This document shows, one piece after another, positions 1 to 8,052 of a stretch of DNA of 64,000 nt. The notes below the pieces were generated by a model, which saw only the letters and a program-made list of their open reading frames with translations, had not been told where the DNA came from and ran no database searches. The stretch's first letter is position 1; each line of letters starts with the position of its first letter. Both the position numbers and the translations under genes were made by a program. The stretch spans positions 124,001 through 188,000 of the forward strand of contig JAEMGR010000015.1 of assembly GCA_016458225.1 (NCBI GenBank), written 5' to 3'. The stretch is from Myxococcaceae bacterium JPH2. Its GTDB lineage: Bacteria > Myxococcota > Myxococcia > Myxococcales > Myxococcaceae.

Positions 1-2292
1 CTGGCAGTCCTTGCCACTGACGGCGACGCTCACGATGCGTCCGTCGCCGAGCGCCGTTCTGTACGCGCGCGATGCGTGCGACAACCAGCCCTGGGTGTCG
101 GGATCCGGTGACTTCAATTCATTGAACGGGTTCATCAACATCGCCCCGCCCGTGGGCCCCATTGAGTACTTCGTGGGCACGAACGAGTAGCTGCAGCCAT
201 TGCGCGAGTAGCTGATGTCGAGCGTGAAGTCGCCGCTGGCCGCCAAGATCATGAAGGCCCCGAGCCGCTTCGTGTGTGGGAAGTTCGGATGATCATAATC
301 CGCGGTCGCGAAGGCACCCAGCACCTGGTACTCCAGGTCCGCGTCGATGATCTTTCCCCGGCCCGACCAGCCCGGCGCCACCAGGACCGCCTTCGAAGTC
401 CCCTTGTACTTCCAGCAGCCCACGTTGCTGCGCTTGAGGTACGGCGTCTTCGCCGCCTTCAGGCTCCCGCCGCCGCCGGGCGCGAACTTCGCGTTGCTGG
501 TGATGATGATGAGGTCCTTGACCCGCTGTGATTTCATGTCGCGGCAGAGGCCCACGTACTCGTATTCGCTCCAGTCCTCCTCGTGCCACGCCCCGCTCGC
601 GTCGTTCCAGAGCGCCAGCACCTTCACCGGCTCCTTCGACTCGGTGATGTTCTTGAACCACCCGTTGTGGAACAGCAGGGAGCGCGTGTTCGAGTCGCTG
701 AAGGTGAAGTGGTGGTAGCTGTTGGCCAGGTTGTTCAGCTCGGTGTCGAGCTCTTCCTTGAGTTCGGGCGTGCCGGCCAGGTCGCCCTTGAGCGCGTTGA
801 ACTTCACCTTCTCCTTGAGCGCGTCCCACGTCTTGAAGGACTCCGCCTGGGTGTCGATGGGCGCCTGGTTCCAGAGCACCTTCGCGAACTCCGGCCAGAC
901 CTTCTCCAGTTTGCCGGGGGAGACGGAGTCCACCGCGGTGAGGCTGGATGTCTCCGTGGTCAGCTTGTCGAGCGCCGCCACCACGACGCCCGGGCCGTAC
1001 TTCTTCGACAGGAATTGGAAGAACAGGTAGGCGCCGTAGTCGCGTGCGGCATTGCCCGCATCCGGCGAGGTGCAGTGGCCCTGGGTGCGGTTCTCCAGGT
1101 GCAGGTCCGGGGTGCTCATGAAGCAGTCGGCGTATTGGTGCTCGAGCTGCAGCGACTGTCCAAATACCTGGTCGATGGCCCAGTTCGCGGTCGCATCGCG
1201 GATCCACCCGTAGCTGTTCTGCGGGCCCTTCGTCTTGGAGGCCCACTGGATGGCGTGCATCAGCTCATGCGTCGCCCCGGCTTTGAGTGAATCATTGTCA
1301 AGCCCGTCCCAGAGCTGGATGTAGGTGGCCGCCTGCGTGTTGTCGAGACCTTCCGGAAGGGTCAGCCCGTAGCCGCCCATGTTGCGGACCAGGTAGAGGT
1401 CGATCTGGGAACTGCCCCCGTTGCAGCCAGCGTAGGCCTCGTCGGTGAGTGGAGCCTTGAGCCCCAGCGCCATCAGCTTTGGCCAGATCTCCTTCTCGAT
1501 GGTCTCGTCGAGGAGCTGGGCCTGCTCGCGCTGACCCGAGACGGCGTACTCGAACCAGACCTTCACCTTCGCGGAGGACTTCGACAGGGAGTACCAACCG
1601 TCGGAGCTGGGGCGGCAGGAGGGCCGCTTCATGCTGCTCAGCCGGGCGTCAGGCAGGGGCACGTTGAGCCAGCTTCCCGGGTCATCTGGGCGCAGCAGGT
1701 ACATCCCGAGTTCTTCCTGCATCGGCGCGGAGAGGCTGTTGAAGCGCTCGCGCAGCGTTTCGAGGATGGTGACGTCGAACCCACGCTCGGCCCGGGCCTT
1801 GTACTGGAGGGGCAGGCGGGGATCGCTGAACGCCGCGTACACCTGGTAGGCCAGCAGCTCCTCGTCGTTGATGAGGCCGGCTTCACGCGCGGACGCCAGC
1901 ACCTCGTCACTCGAAGGCTGGGACGCGTCGGTTGGCATCACGATCACCGACAGGGTCGCGCTCGCCGACCCCGCCTGGGCCGTGATGACCGAGCCGCCAA
2001 CGGCCACGCCCTTCAGCCGGCCGTTCGTCACCGTGGCGTACTCCGGCAGGTAGGAACTCCAGGTCACCTGGACGTTCCTGAGCACCCGTCCGGTGCTGTC
2101 GACCGCCTGGGCGGCCAGCGTCAGGGATTCACCCACCAACAGCGTCGCCCCGTTCGGCGAGAGGATGAGCGCGGCGACCTTGTCGGTCTCGTCGTCCTCC
2201 CCGGGGGTTGGATCGGGTTCGGTGGAACCGCAGGCGAGGATGAACGTGAGCAGGCACAGCGCGAGCCGGGAGGCTCCATGAAACACAGTCAT
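1..2292 (-). CDS. Secreted lipoprotein zinc metallopeptidase-like protein with Big2-like domain (3' end missing)
   Basis: 764 residues are visible and the frame is still open at base 1, so the C-terminus is outside the window. The ATG at 2292 begins a lipoprotein signal peptide ending in LAC|G, followed by an acidic linker and a bacterial Ig-like (Big2) region at about residues 35-115. A zinc-protease motif HELMH lies at residues 342-346 (about 1255-1269), with a downstream acidic/aromatic stretch (GWIRDATANW) that could supply the third ligand. The layout resembles surface metallopeptidases (gluzincin type), but the exact family is not certain. It is probably anchored in the outer membrane and acts outside the cell. 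It reads away from the LytS/LytTR genes and is not coupled to them. Confidence 0.75.
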   Translation of the reverse strand, partial: MTVFHGASRLALCLLTFILACGSTEPDPTPGEDDETDKVAALILSPNGATLLVGESLTLAAQAVDSTGRVLRNVQVTWSSYLPEYATVTNGRLKGVAVGGSVITAQAGSASATLSVIVMPTDASQPSSDEVLASAREAGLINDEELLAYQVYAAFSDPRLPLQYKARAERGFDVTILETLRERFNSLSAPMQEELGMYLLRPDDPGSWLNVPLPDARLSSMKRPSCRPSSDGWYSLSKSSAKVKVWFEYAVSGQREQAQLLDETIEKEIWPKLMALGLKAPLTDEAYAGCNGGSSQIDLYLVRNMGGYGLTLPEGLDNTQAATYIQLWDGLDNDSLKAGATHELMHAIQWASKTKGPQNSYGWIRDATANWAIDQVFGQSLQLEHQYADCFMSTPDLHLENRTQGHCTSPDAGNAARDYGAYLFFQFLSKKYGPGVVVAALDKLTTETSSLTAVDSVSPGKLEKVWPEFAKVLWNQAPIDTQAESFKTWDALKEKVKFNALKGDLAGTPELKEELDTELNNLANSYHHFTFSDSNTRSLLFHNGWFKNITESKEPVKVLALWNDASGAWHEEDWSEYEYVGLCRDMKSQRVKDLIIITSNAKFAPGGGGSLKAAKTPYLKRSNVGCWKYKGTSKAVLVAPGWSGRGKIIDADLEYQVLGAFATADYDHPNFPHTKRLGAFMILAASGDFTLDISYSRNGCSYSFVPTKYSMGPTGGAMLMNPFNELKSPDPDTQGWLSHASRAYRTALGDGRIVSVAVSGKDCQ

Positions 2293-2616
2293 TGCCAGAC
2301 CTCAAAGTGGCGAAGAGGCAGACAAAATACCATGGGCGGTTTCCGATGAAACTCCTGGCGGTACAATGACAGAATGTCATGACAGAAGAAGGCCCCTGTT
2401 GCCTGGGAGGCAACAAGGGCCGGGGGCGGCTCCCAGCGGCACCACGCAGACGCACCGGCCTCTCCCCGTGCAGAGACGCCGTCTCATCTAGAGACAGCAC
2501 CCTGCCGAAGTTCGCAGCACCAATCGGACCCCGATTGAAGGACAACCGCAGGCCCTTTCCCCCAACCCCTGAACATCATTCACTTTTCTACCGTTCAGAG
2601 AGTTTGCGCTCTCTAG
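2293..2616. other. Intergenic region with TGACA dyad
   Basis: No convincing gene. The stretch is less GC-rich than its surroundings. It carries the dyad TGACA-GAA-TGTCA at 2367-2379 followed directly by another TGACA (2380-2384), which could be a regulator site for the divergent transcripts. I could not define -35/-10 boxes with confidence. Confidence 0.4.
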
Positions 2617-3219
2617 AGAAAACAGAGAACGAGTTCGCACAGAGATTCATTCGGGGAAGACCCGTCGAGAGCGCGTCGCATGGTGACAGAGATGGCGGAC
2701 GTCCTGCGCTTCTCCCTCCAGAAAGGCGACGCGCCCAACGTGCCGCTGGAAGAAGAGCTGGCCATGGTGCGCAGCTACCTGAGCATCGAGTCCGTGCGCT
2801 TCGAAGAGAAGCTGGACGCGACCGTCTCTGTCGCCGAGGGCTTGCAGCAGCTCACCGTCCCCGCGTTCCTCATCCAGCCCCTGGTGGACAACGCGGTGAA
2901 GCACGGCATGGCCTCGGGCGTATTGCCTGTTCGAGTGCGCCTGCGCGTGACACGCGAGGGCCCGGTGCTGCGCATCCAGGTCGACAACACGGGCCAGTGG
3001 GCGCCGCCCAGTCGCGGGCCCGGAGCCCATGGCACCGGCACCGGGCTGCGCAACGTGCGCGAGCGCCTGGCCCAACTCTTCGCGGACCGCGCCTCGTTCG
3101 AGCGCTCGGAGACAGACGGCTGGGTCCACGTCGTCGTCGAGCTGCCCGCCCGGCAATGGACTGCCCACATCATCGAGGATGCCCATGACGTCGCCGCTTC
3201 GCGCGCTGCTGGTGGATGA
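2617..3219 (+). pseudogene. 5'-truncated LytS/YehU-type sensor histidine kinase
   Basis: The open frame starts after a TAG at 2614; the first usable ATG is 2680, giving 179 residues. Recognisable sequence begins with EDPSRARRMVTEMADVLRFSL, which in LytS kinases lies just after the phospho-accepting H-box (HFLFN). The HATPase part follows: LIQPLVDNAVKHG (N box), VDNTG (G1-like) and GTGTGLRNVRERL (G2). Membrane or sensor regions and the conserved His are absent, and no frame upstream restores them. It overlaps the LytTR regulator gene by 35 bases. It is best read as the surviving 3' part of a kinase gene; an ATPase-only protein that is still made cannot be excluded. Confidence 0.65.
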
Positions 3220-3928
3220 CGAACGGCTCGCGAGAGTCGAACTGCGCGAGCTCCTGGCCCCCCACCCGCTCGTGAAGGTGGTGGGCGAGGCCGACGGCGT
3301 GGCCCCCGCGCTGGAGCGCATCCAAGCCCTGCAACCGGACCTGCTCTTCCTCGACGTGCAGATGCCGGGAGAGAGTGGCTTCGACCTGCTCGCGCGCCTG
3401 CCCGAGTGCCCCTTCGAGGTCATCTTCGTGACGGCCCATGACGCGCACGCACTGCGGGCCTTCGAGGTCAACGCGCTCGACTACCTGCTCAAGCCCGTGC
3501 ACCCGGAGCGACTCGCGCGAACGCTGGCGCGACTGGAGACCGGCGAGCGACCCAAGCCCCCACCGCCCCTGGGGCCCGTGCGCCAGAAGCTCGCCGAGGA
3601 CGACATGCTGTTCCTCGAGAACGGCGCCCGCTCGCGCTTCGTGCGCGTGGACCAGATTGTCTGTGTTTGCGGCGCCGGAGACTACGCGGAGGTCGTCACC
3701 GCGGACGGCGCCCGCACCTTGTCTCCCCGTCCCTTGAAGGAATGGGAGGCGCGACTGCCCGAGCGGATGTTCGCGCGCATCCACCGTTCGGCGCTGGTCA
3801 ACCTCGCCTTCGTCGAGCGGGTGGACCGGAGCCTGAGCGGCGGCGGTGACGTGCACCTGCGCGGCCTGCCCGAGCCTCTGCCCCTGAGTCGCAGTCACGC
3901 CTCGGGGCTGCGCGAGCGCTTCGGCTAA
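3185..3928 (+). CDS. LytTR-family response regulator
   Basis: Two-domain transcription regulator of 247 residues. A receiver domain (about 5-120) has acidic residues D11/D12, phospho-acceptor D57 (LLFLDVQMPG) and the YLLKP lysine. The C-terminal LytTR DNA-binding domain (about 140-245) has the usual RIHRSALVNLAFV strand. The ATG at 3185 follows from the receiver start (ALLVDDERLAR). The cognate kinase gene immediately upstream is truncated and lacks its phospho-accepting His, so this regulator may be phosphorylated by another kinase or act unphosphorylated. Target genes cannot be read from the sequence. Confidence 0.9.
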   Translation: MTSPLRALLVDDERLARVELRELLAPHPLVKVVGEADGVAPALERIQALQPDLLFLDVQMPGESGFDLLARLPECPFEVIFVTAHDAHALRAFEVNALDYLLKPVHPERLARTLARLETGERPKPPPPLGPVRQKLAEDDMLFLENGARSRFVRVDQIVCVCGAGDYAEVVTADGARTLSPRPLKEWEARLPERMFARIHRSALVNLAFVERVDRSLSGGGDVHLRGLPEPLPLSRSHASGLRERFG

Positions 3929-3966
3929 ATCCTCTCACCTGCGGCAGAACACCTTGGAAGCGCGGC

Positions 3967-4120
3967 CCACGGTGCGCATCGGTGCCGCGTGTCATCCTCC
4001 GGGCTGACACAGAGCGCAACGAACTGCGCATCGAGGTCGCCAACACCGGCACCTTGAGGCGCACGGCGGCGGGTCGATGACGAGCGGAGGGCTCGCGAGG
4101 CTCACCGCGTCCGAGGTGAC
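3967..4120 (+). pseudogene. Relic of a second LytS-kinase/LytTR-regulator junction
   Basis: In the frame ending at the TGA 4078-4080, the translation RVILRADTERNELRIEVANTG aligns with the HATPase segment VRVRLRVTREGPVLRIQVDNTG of the kinase at 2617-3219. Immediately after, bases 4074-4102 in another frame read VDDERRARE, which matches the receiver start VDDERLARV of the regulator at 3185. Everything between (the ATPase G2 box and the regulator's first residues) is gone. This looks like a decayed, internally deleted copy of the neighbouring kinase/regulator pair. Confidence 0.55.
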
Positions 4121-4135
4121 ACGGACAATTCCACT

Positions 4136-4345
4136 TCACGCGATACGGAGGACCACTCGCCCCTGAAGGAGATACACCTCGCCAGAGGCAAGGCGCACCC
4201 CGACGTCACCGTCTTCGAGCAGGTCCCAGACGGCCGCGCCATCGAGCACGAGTTGACCGATGCAGGCGATGACAGCCATCTTGTCTGGATCTCCCATGGC
4301 GCGCACATCCTCGCTTCGCCGTGCTTCGTCTTCTTCGTCGCTCAC
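4136..4345 (-). CDS. Small hypothetical protein
   Basis: About 69 residues if the GTG at 4345 is used (VSDEEDEARRSEDVRAMG); an ATG at 4297 would give 53 and an in-frame ATG at 4438 would give 100. The C-terminal half (AAVWDLLEDGDVGVRLASG, then EVYLLQGRVVLRIA) has regular alternating strands and normal high-GC codon use, so it looks coding. No signal peptide or membrane segment. I do not recognise the family. It stands alone between the kinase relic and the SnoaL-like gene. Confidence 0.5.
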   Translation of the reverse strand: MSDEEDEARRSEDVRAMGDPDKMAVIACIGQLVLDGAAVWDLLEDGDVGVRLASGEVYLLQGRVVLRIA

Positions 4346-4530
4346 GAGTGTCGAGGCGGGGGATGGGAGCTGTGTCGCACGACATGCTTGCCTGGAGCCT
4401 GGTTTGACCTTCACGGCGTTCACCCGGGCCGCGAGCACTCGTGGAGCGCAGTCAATCGATGCGCAGCCAACGATTCCGCGCGGGTCGTCTCAGGAGGACT
4501 TCGACGGCGCTGAGCGCTGAAACAAGAGAT

Positions 4531-4558
4531 GAGGCCCGCACGAGGGCGTACGGGCCTC
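4531..4558 (-). terminator. Hairpin after the SnoaL-like gene
   Basis: GAGGCCCG (4531-4538) pairs exactly with CGGGCCTC (4551-4558) around a 12-base loop. It lies about 50 bases past the stop of the minus-strand gene ending at 4608. There is no long U-tract, so it may act in another way or only stabilise the 3' end. Confidence 0.6.
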
Positions 4559-4607
4559 ACCTTCCTTGCGGCCGGCGGCAAAGTCGATCGTCGGCGCGCG
4601 ACTCCAC

Positions 4608-5060
4608 TCAGATGGCTTTCTTGATGAGCCCGAGCTGCGTCATCGCCGTGAGGCCATCATCGAGACCCACCTCCTCGACGACCTTCCCGTTGATCACCTT
4701 CAACACGGTCGTGCCGGTGAAGTGCATCTTGCGGCCCGTCGCGGCGGGAAGACTCCCAGTCAGGAAGTCATTGAAGGCCGGCCCCGTGTGAGTGCCGCCC
4801 CCCTCCCACCGACCGACGACGTAGTCGCCTTCGGCAATCAGTTCAGCGGTACCCCAGAAGTGGAGGTCGGGGAACGCCGTGCGGAAGTCGGTCATGAACG
4901 CCTTGATGTCCGCGCGTCCGCGGCGAGGCGCATGAAGCGAATACTGGAGCAGCATCTCCGGCGCGGCAATCTCATCCACGACCTTGAGATTGACATTCTT
5001 GCCCCAGAAGTCGGTGAACCAGCGACCGACGACGGCCTTGTTGTCCTGTTCCTTGCCCAT
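4608..5060 (-). CDS. SnoaL-like / ester cyclase family protein
   Basis: 150 residues in the alpha+beta-barrel NTF2-like fold typical of SnoaL-type proteins. The pattern is a helical start (NKAVVGRWFTDFWG), a middle segment with FRTAFPDLHFWGTAELIAEGD, and the C-terminal strand VLKVINGKVVEEV. These proteins are small cyclases, hydrolases or orphan binding proteins, and nothing here gives the substrate. The ATG at 5060 is preceded by AGGACAGGCTC, a fair ribosome-binding site. It is a single gene followed by a hairpin at 4531-4558. Confidence 0.85.
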   Translation of the reverse strand: MGKEQDNKAVVGRWFTDFWGKNVNLKVVDEIAAPEMLLQYSLHAPRRGRADIKAFMTDFRTAFPDLHFWGTAELIAEGDYVVGRWEGGGTHTGPAFNDFLTGSLPAATGRKMHFTGTTVLKVINGKVVEEVGLDDGLTAMTQLGLIKKAI

Positions 5061-5223
5061 GAGCCTGTCCTTTCATTGACATTGAGATGTCATCGAACCG
5101 TTCGATGAGCTGGATTGAGGAGTAGCCGATGGGCGCGCCATCTAAACTCCGATTCTTGCCTTCAAACTCGCGCGATTGGAGCACAGAGACGATGCGTCCC
5201 TCCGCTGTCTTGGCCGCCAGTTC

Positions 5224-5487
5224 CTATCGAGCCATGGACAATTTCCATTTCGCGTACTCCACGGGCATGCAAACGGCGCACGGCCGATAACCCGCGGCGA
5301 CCGCGGCCGGCTCGTCCCGGAAGAAGACCCGGTTCTTCGCGTAGCCTCCGCGCGCGAGCGCTTGCAGCGCAGCACGACAGTCGAAACGGCCATACAGTCG
5401 GCATCCGCGATGGCCCCCGAGCGTCCCGGGCTCAGCGCTCTGATATGGCTTTCCGTCCCTACCCATCAGTGTCCATGAGACGGTCAC
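5224..5487 (-). CDS. Stand-alone Ada-type metal-binding domain protein
   Basis: 87 residues corresponding to only the N-terminal zinc domain of Ada. Candidate zinc ligands are C29, C37, C70 and C73, the last two in YRPCAVC, the Ada-like CxxC. There is no AraC DNA-binding part and no methyltransferase part. In Ada this domain repairs methylphosphotriesters by moving the methyl to a zinc-bound Cys. Its ATG overlaps the stop of the glycosylase gene (ATGA), so the two are translationally coupled. Whether it repairs DNA, senses damage or both is inference. Confidence 0.8.
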   Translation of the reverse strand: MTVSWTLMGRDGKPYQSAEPGTLGGHRGCRLYGRFDCRAALQALARGGYAKNRVFFRDEPAAVAAGYRPCAVCMPVEYAKWKLSMAR

Positions 5488-6137
5488 GCTCCCGCTCCTG
5501 AAGGCGGCAAGCGCCAGAGGTACCAGGCCGCCACGGTGCGGTAGGGGCTCCAGGCGACACCGACGTCACGCATGCGGCGCGGCGTCGGGGTCTCGTCGAG
5601 CCCCTTCAGGCGTCGATATCCCTCACGGACCCCAAAGTCGCTGATCGGCAGGACATCGGAGCGCTCCAGGCTGTAGATGAGGAGCATCTCGACGGTCCAT
5701 CGCCCGACACCGCGCAGCGTCGTGAGGCGCTCGAACAGTGCCTCGTCGCTCATGCTCCGCGCTTCGGCGAGGGCTGGCACGGTCCCGTCGAGAGTCGCCT
5801 GAGCGATCCCGCGAATGGCCACGAGCTTGGCCGCGGAGAAGCCGCACGCGCGTTGCTCCTCGTCTTTCATCGCGAGGATCTGCTCCGCCGAAGGGAATGC
5901 CGCGCCTGGATAGAGCGCGAGCCATCGGCCGAGGATGGCATCCCCTGCCTTCGCATGGAGCTGTTGGTACGCGATGGCCCGGACGAGTGCCTCGTAGGGC
6001 TCGCGTGTGGGCTTCGCTTCCAGTCGACAGGGCCCGACCGCCGCGACGTGGCGCGACCAGTCCTCATCCACGCGGGAGAGGAACTGGGTGGCACGCCGCA
6101 ACTGTTCCGGAGAGAGGTCTGCCTTCACCGTGGTCAT
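5484..6137 (-). CDS. DNA-3-methyladenine glycosylase (AlkA-like, HhH-GPD)
   Basis: 217 residues. The helix-hairpin-helix motif LRGVGRWTVEM (about 141-151) is followed by the catalytic Asp region VLPISDFGV, with D167 in the position of the AlkA active-site Asp. The N-terminal AlkA-N domain is missing, as in short AlkA homologues. It excises alkylated purines by cutting the N-glycosidic bond. The ATG at 6137 is chosen because the homologous region begins close by; upstream in-frame residues overlap the ogt gene. Thirteen bases separate it from ogt and it overlaps the Ada-domain gene by four, so the three form one operon. Confidence 0.9.
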   Translation of the reverse strand: MTTVKADLSPEQLRRATQFLSRVDEDWSRHVAAVGPCRLEAKPTREPYEALVRAIAYQQLHAKAGDAILGRWLALYPGAAFPSAEQILAMKDEEQRACGFSAAKLVAIRGIAQATLDGTVPALAEARSMSDEALFERLTTLRGVGRWTVEMLLIYSLERSDVLPISDFGVREGYRRLKGLDETPTPRRMRDVGVAWSPYRTVAAWYLWRLPPSGAGA

Positions 6138-6150
6138 GGGCGAGAGCAGG

Positions 6151-6705
6151 TCAGAACCCAGGGAACAACTCGGTTCGAGGCGCGACCCGCTTCGTCGGGA
6201 GCGCCCTCTCATGCTCGAGGAGCCATTGCTTGCGCGACAGTCCCCAGGCGAAGCCCTTGAGGTCGCCGTTGCTCGCAATCACGCGATGACACGGAACCAC
6301 GATGGCGATGGGATTGGCGCCAATCGCCGCGCCAATCTCGATGGCGGCGCGCGGATCTTGAAAGCCGAGCGCCTTCGCGAGCTTGCCGTAGCTCGTGGTC
6401 GTCCCGGGCGGGATGCGCCGCAGGGCGTCCCACACGCGCTCCTGCAACGCGGTCCCCACCGTCGCCGTCGGGAGTGACTCCAGTGCGGTCAGCTCACCCG
6501 CGAAGTACCGTTCGAGCGCTCGTGCGATGGATGCGGGCACGGTGACCTCTTGCAGCGCGCTGTCGCCATGTCGCTCGCGCAGAGCGCGGAGCAGGTGCCA
6601 ACGCTGGTCGGCGAACCCAAGCGAGTGCAAGACGTGTTGCGCGTCGGTGGCGAGCAGGATGTCGCCAAGCGGTGACGCGAGCTGGCTCAAGGACAGTGGG
6701 TTCAT
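6151..6705 (-). CDS. ogt: Methylated-DNA--protein-cysteine S-methyltransferase
   Basis: 184 residues. It carries the suicide-enzyme motif PCHRV with acceptor C139, the preceding GTTTSYGKLAKALG winged-helix region and the conserved ANPIAIVVPCHRV active-site loop. It removes O6-methylguanine and O4-methylthymine damage by moving the alkyl group to its own Cys. The ATG at 6705 has a good GGAGGAGAA site eight bases upstream; an in-frame ATG at 6777 is less likely. It sits between alkB and the glycosylase gene on the same strand, as part of an alkylation-repair cluster. Confidence 0.92.
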   Translation of the reverse strand: MNPLSLSQLASPLGDILLATDAQHVLHSLGFADQRWHLLRALRERHGDSALQEVTVPASIARALERYFAGELTALESLPTATVGTALQERVWDALRRIPPGTTTSYGKLAKALGFQDPRAAIEIGAAIGANPIAIVVPCHRVIASNGDLKGFAWGLSRKQWLLEHERALPTKRVAPRTELFPGF

Positions 6706-6823
6706 GACGTTCTCCTCCGCTGGAGACGCCTCGCGCGCCTCGGAGGACAACATGCTTCGAGACGGTCGATGCCACACTCCGCTCCTTGCGGCCGAATTCG
6801 TCGGCGCGTTCAGCGGGGCGCGT

Positions 6824-7474
6824 CTAGCCAGCGCGACGGAGGGTGAGGTTGAAGCGATGAGCGCCGACCACCGGATGGACTGCTTCCTTCAACGGCTGGA
6901 CACCGTGGAAGCGAAGGCGATCCACTCCGCCCCACACGGCGACGTCACCGTGGCGCAAGGGGACTCGCGCCGCGGGGTCCGTCCGCTTGTGGCCTCCGAA
7001 CAAGAACGTCGCGGGAATGCCGAGTGAGACCGAGATGATCGGTGCATCAAACGCGCGTTCATTCTTGTCTTGATGCAGCGTGAGCCTCGAACCCGGCACA
7101 TAGCGATTCACCAGGCACGCGTCAGGCATGAAGTCGGGGAACCCCGTCTCCGCGGCTGCCGAGCGCGCAAGCCGCCCAAGGACGTCCGGCATCGATGGCC
7201 AGACTTCACCTGTCAGCGGGTCGAGCTCGGTGTACTGGTAGCCGTGACGATCCGTCGTCCATCCGAACCGTCCACAGTTCGTCAGCGCGACCGACATCGT
7301 AAAGCCACCGGGCGTCTGCATGTGCCGAAACGGCGACCGCTGCTCGACCCGGGTGATCGCTTCGAGGAGTTCCTGCGCATCGTCGAGCGCGAATCCGCGG
7401 AGCACGAACGCCTGCTCCCCCAGGGCCTCGACGGTCCGTGGCATCGCGCTTTCGTCGAACAGCGCGAGCGTCAT
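6824..7474 (-). CDS. alkB: Alpha-ketoglutarate-dependent DNA dioxygenase AlkB
   Basis: 216 residues, the same length as E. coli AlkB and alignable along its whole length (SPFRHMQTPGGFTMSVALTN, FPDFMPDACLVNRY). The Fe(II) ligands are in LHQDKNE (His and Asp) and RFHGVQPL (His); the 2-oxoglutarate-binding Arg residues are in HRFNLTLRRAG. It oxidatively removes 1-methyladenine and 3-methylcytosine lesions. I chose the ATG at 7474, with GGAGA upstream and a length match to the family, over the in-frame ATG at 7504. The 118-base gap to ogt leaves open whether they share a transcript. Confidence 0.93.
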   Translation of the reverse strand: MTLALFDESAMPRTVEALGEQAFVLRGFALDDAQELLEAITRVEQRSPFRHMQTPGGFTMSVALTNCGRFGWTTDRHGYQYTELDPLTGEVWPSMPDVLGRLARSAAAETGFPDFMPDACLVNRYVPGSRLTLHQDKNERAFDAPIISVSLGIPATFLFGGHKRTDPAARVPLRHGDVAVWGGVDRLRFHGVQPLKEAVHPVVGAHRFNLTLRRAG

Positions 7475-7605
7475 CGTGGCGTCTCCGAAGCCGTGGAGAG
7501 CCATGACCGCGTGGGAGCGGGAGCTCTTCCTTCCATGGGACAGAACCTAGCGGCGGCCTGCGCCCTGTTCACTCCGAAGCTTGCTCTCAAACTCGAACCG
7601 CGCGC

Positions 7606-8028
7606 TCACCCCGTCGCGGCGACCGCGCCCTCCAGCGGCTCGGTGATGATCTCCACCTCCGTGGTGGTCATCAGCTTGTGGATGGGGCAACGAGCCACCG
7701 CCGCGTGCAGGCGCGCCCGCTCCTCGGGGCTGAGGTTGCCGTGGAAGGTGTGGCGCACCTTCAACACGTAGACGCCCTGCCGCTCGCGGCTGTCGTCGCG
7801 CTCGACGTGCGTCTCCACCCGCTCCAGCGCCATGCCATGTTGCTTCGCGTACCAGGACGCCGTGAGTGCCTTGCAGGCCGCCAGGGACGCATCGAAGAAA
7901 TCGTGCGGCGTCGGCGCGGAGCCGGCGCCGCCCTGCGCGGCGGAGATGTCCGAGTGGAGGGTGTGCCCCTCCACCTGGAGGACCTGCCGGAACGCGCGGG
8001 GCTGCTCCGTCTGACTATCAATGGACAT
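7606..8028 (-). CDS. OsmC/Ohr-family protein
   Basis: 140 residues with the two redox-active cysteines of the family: C52 in DASLAACKAL and C114 in VARCPIHKL. OsmC-like proteins reduce organic hydroperoxides in the cytoplasm with thiol donors. This one is closest in pattern to the short YhfA/OsmC type. It lies just downstream of the yceI-like gene on the same strand (24-base gap), so the two are probably co-transcribed. That operon is divergent from a LysR regulator. Confidence 0.9.
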   Translation of the reverse strand: MSIDSQTEQPRAFRQVLQVEGHTLHSDISAAQGGAGSAPTPHDFFDASLAACKALTASWYAKQHGMALERVETHVERDDSRERQGVYVLKVRHTFHGNLSPEERARLHAAVARCPIHKLMTTTEVEIITEPLEGAVAATG

Positions 8029-8052
8029 GAGGGTCCCGAAGGTACCGAAGCC

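Noticed and set aside
293..1246. 317-residue open frame inside the metallopeptidase gene
   Set aside because: Shifted frame of the same strand; the HELMH frame continues unbroken from 2292 to base 1, so this is a shadow and not a frameshift.
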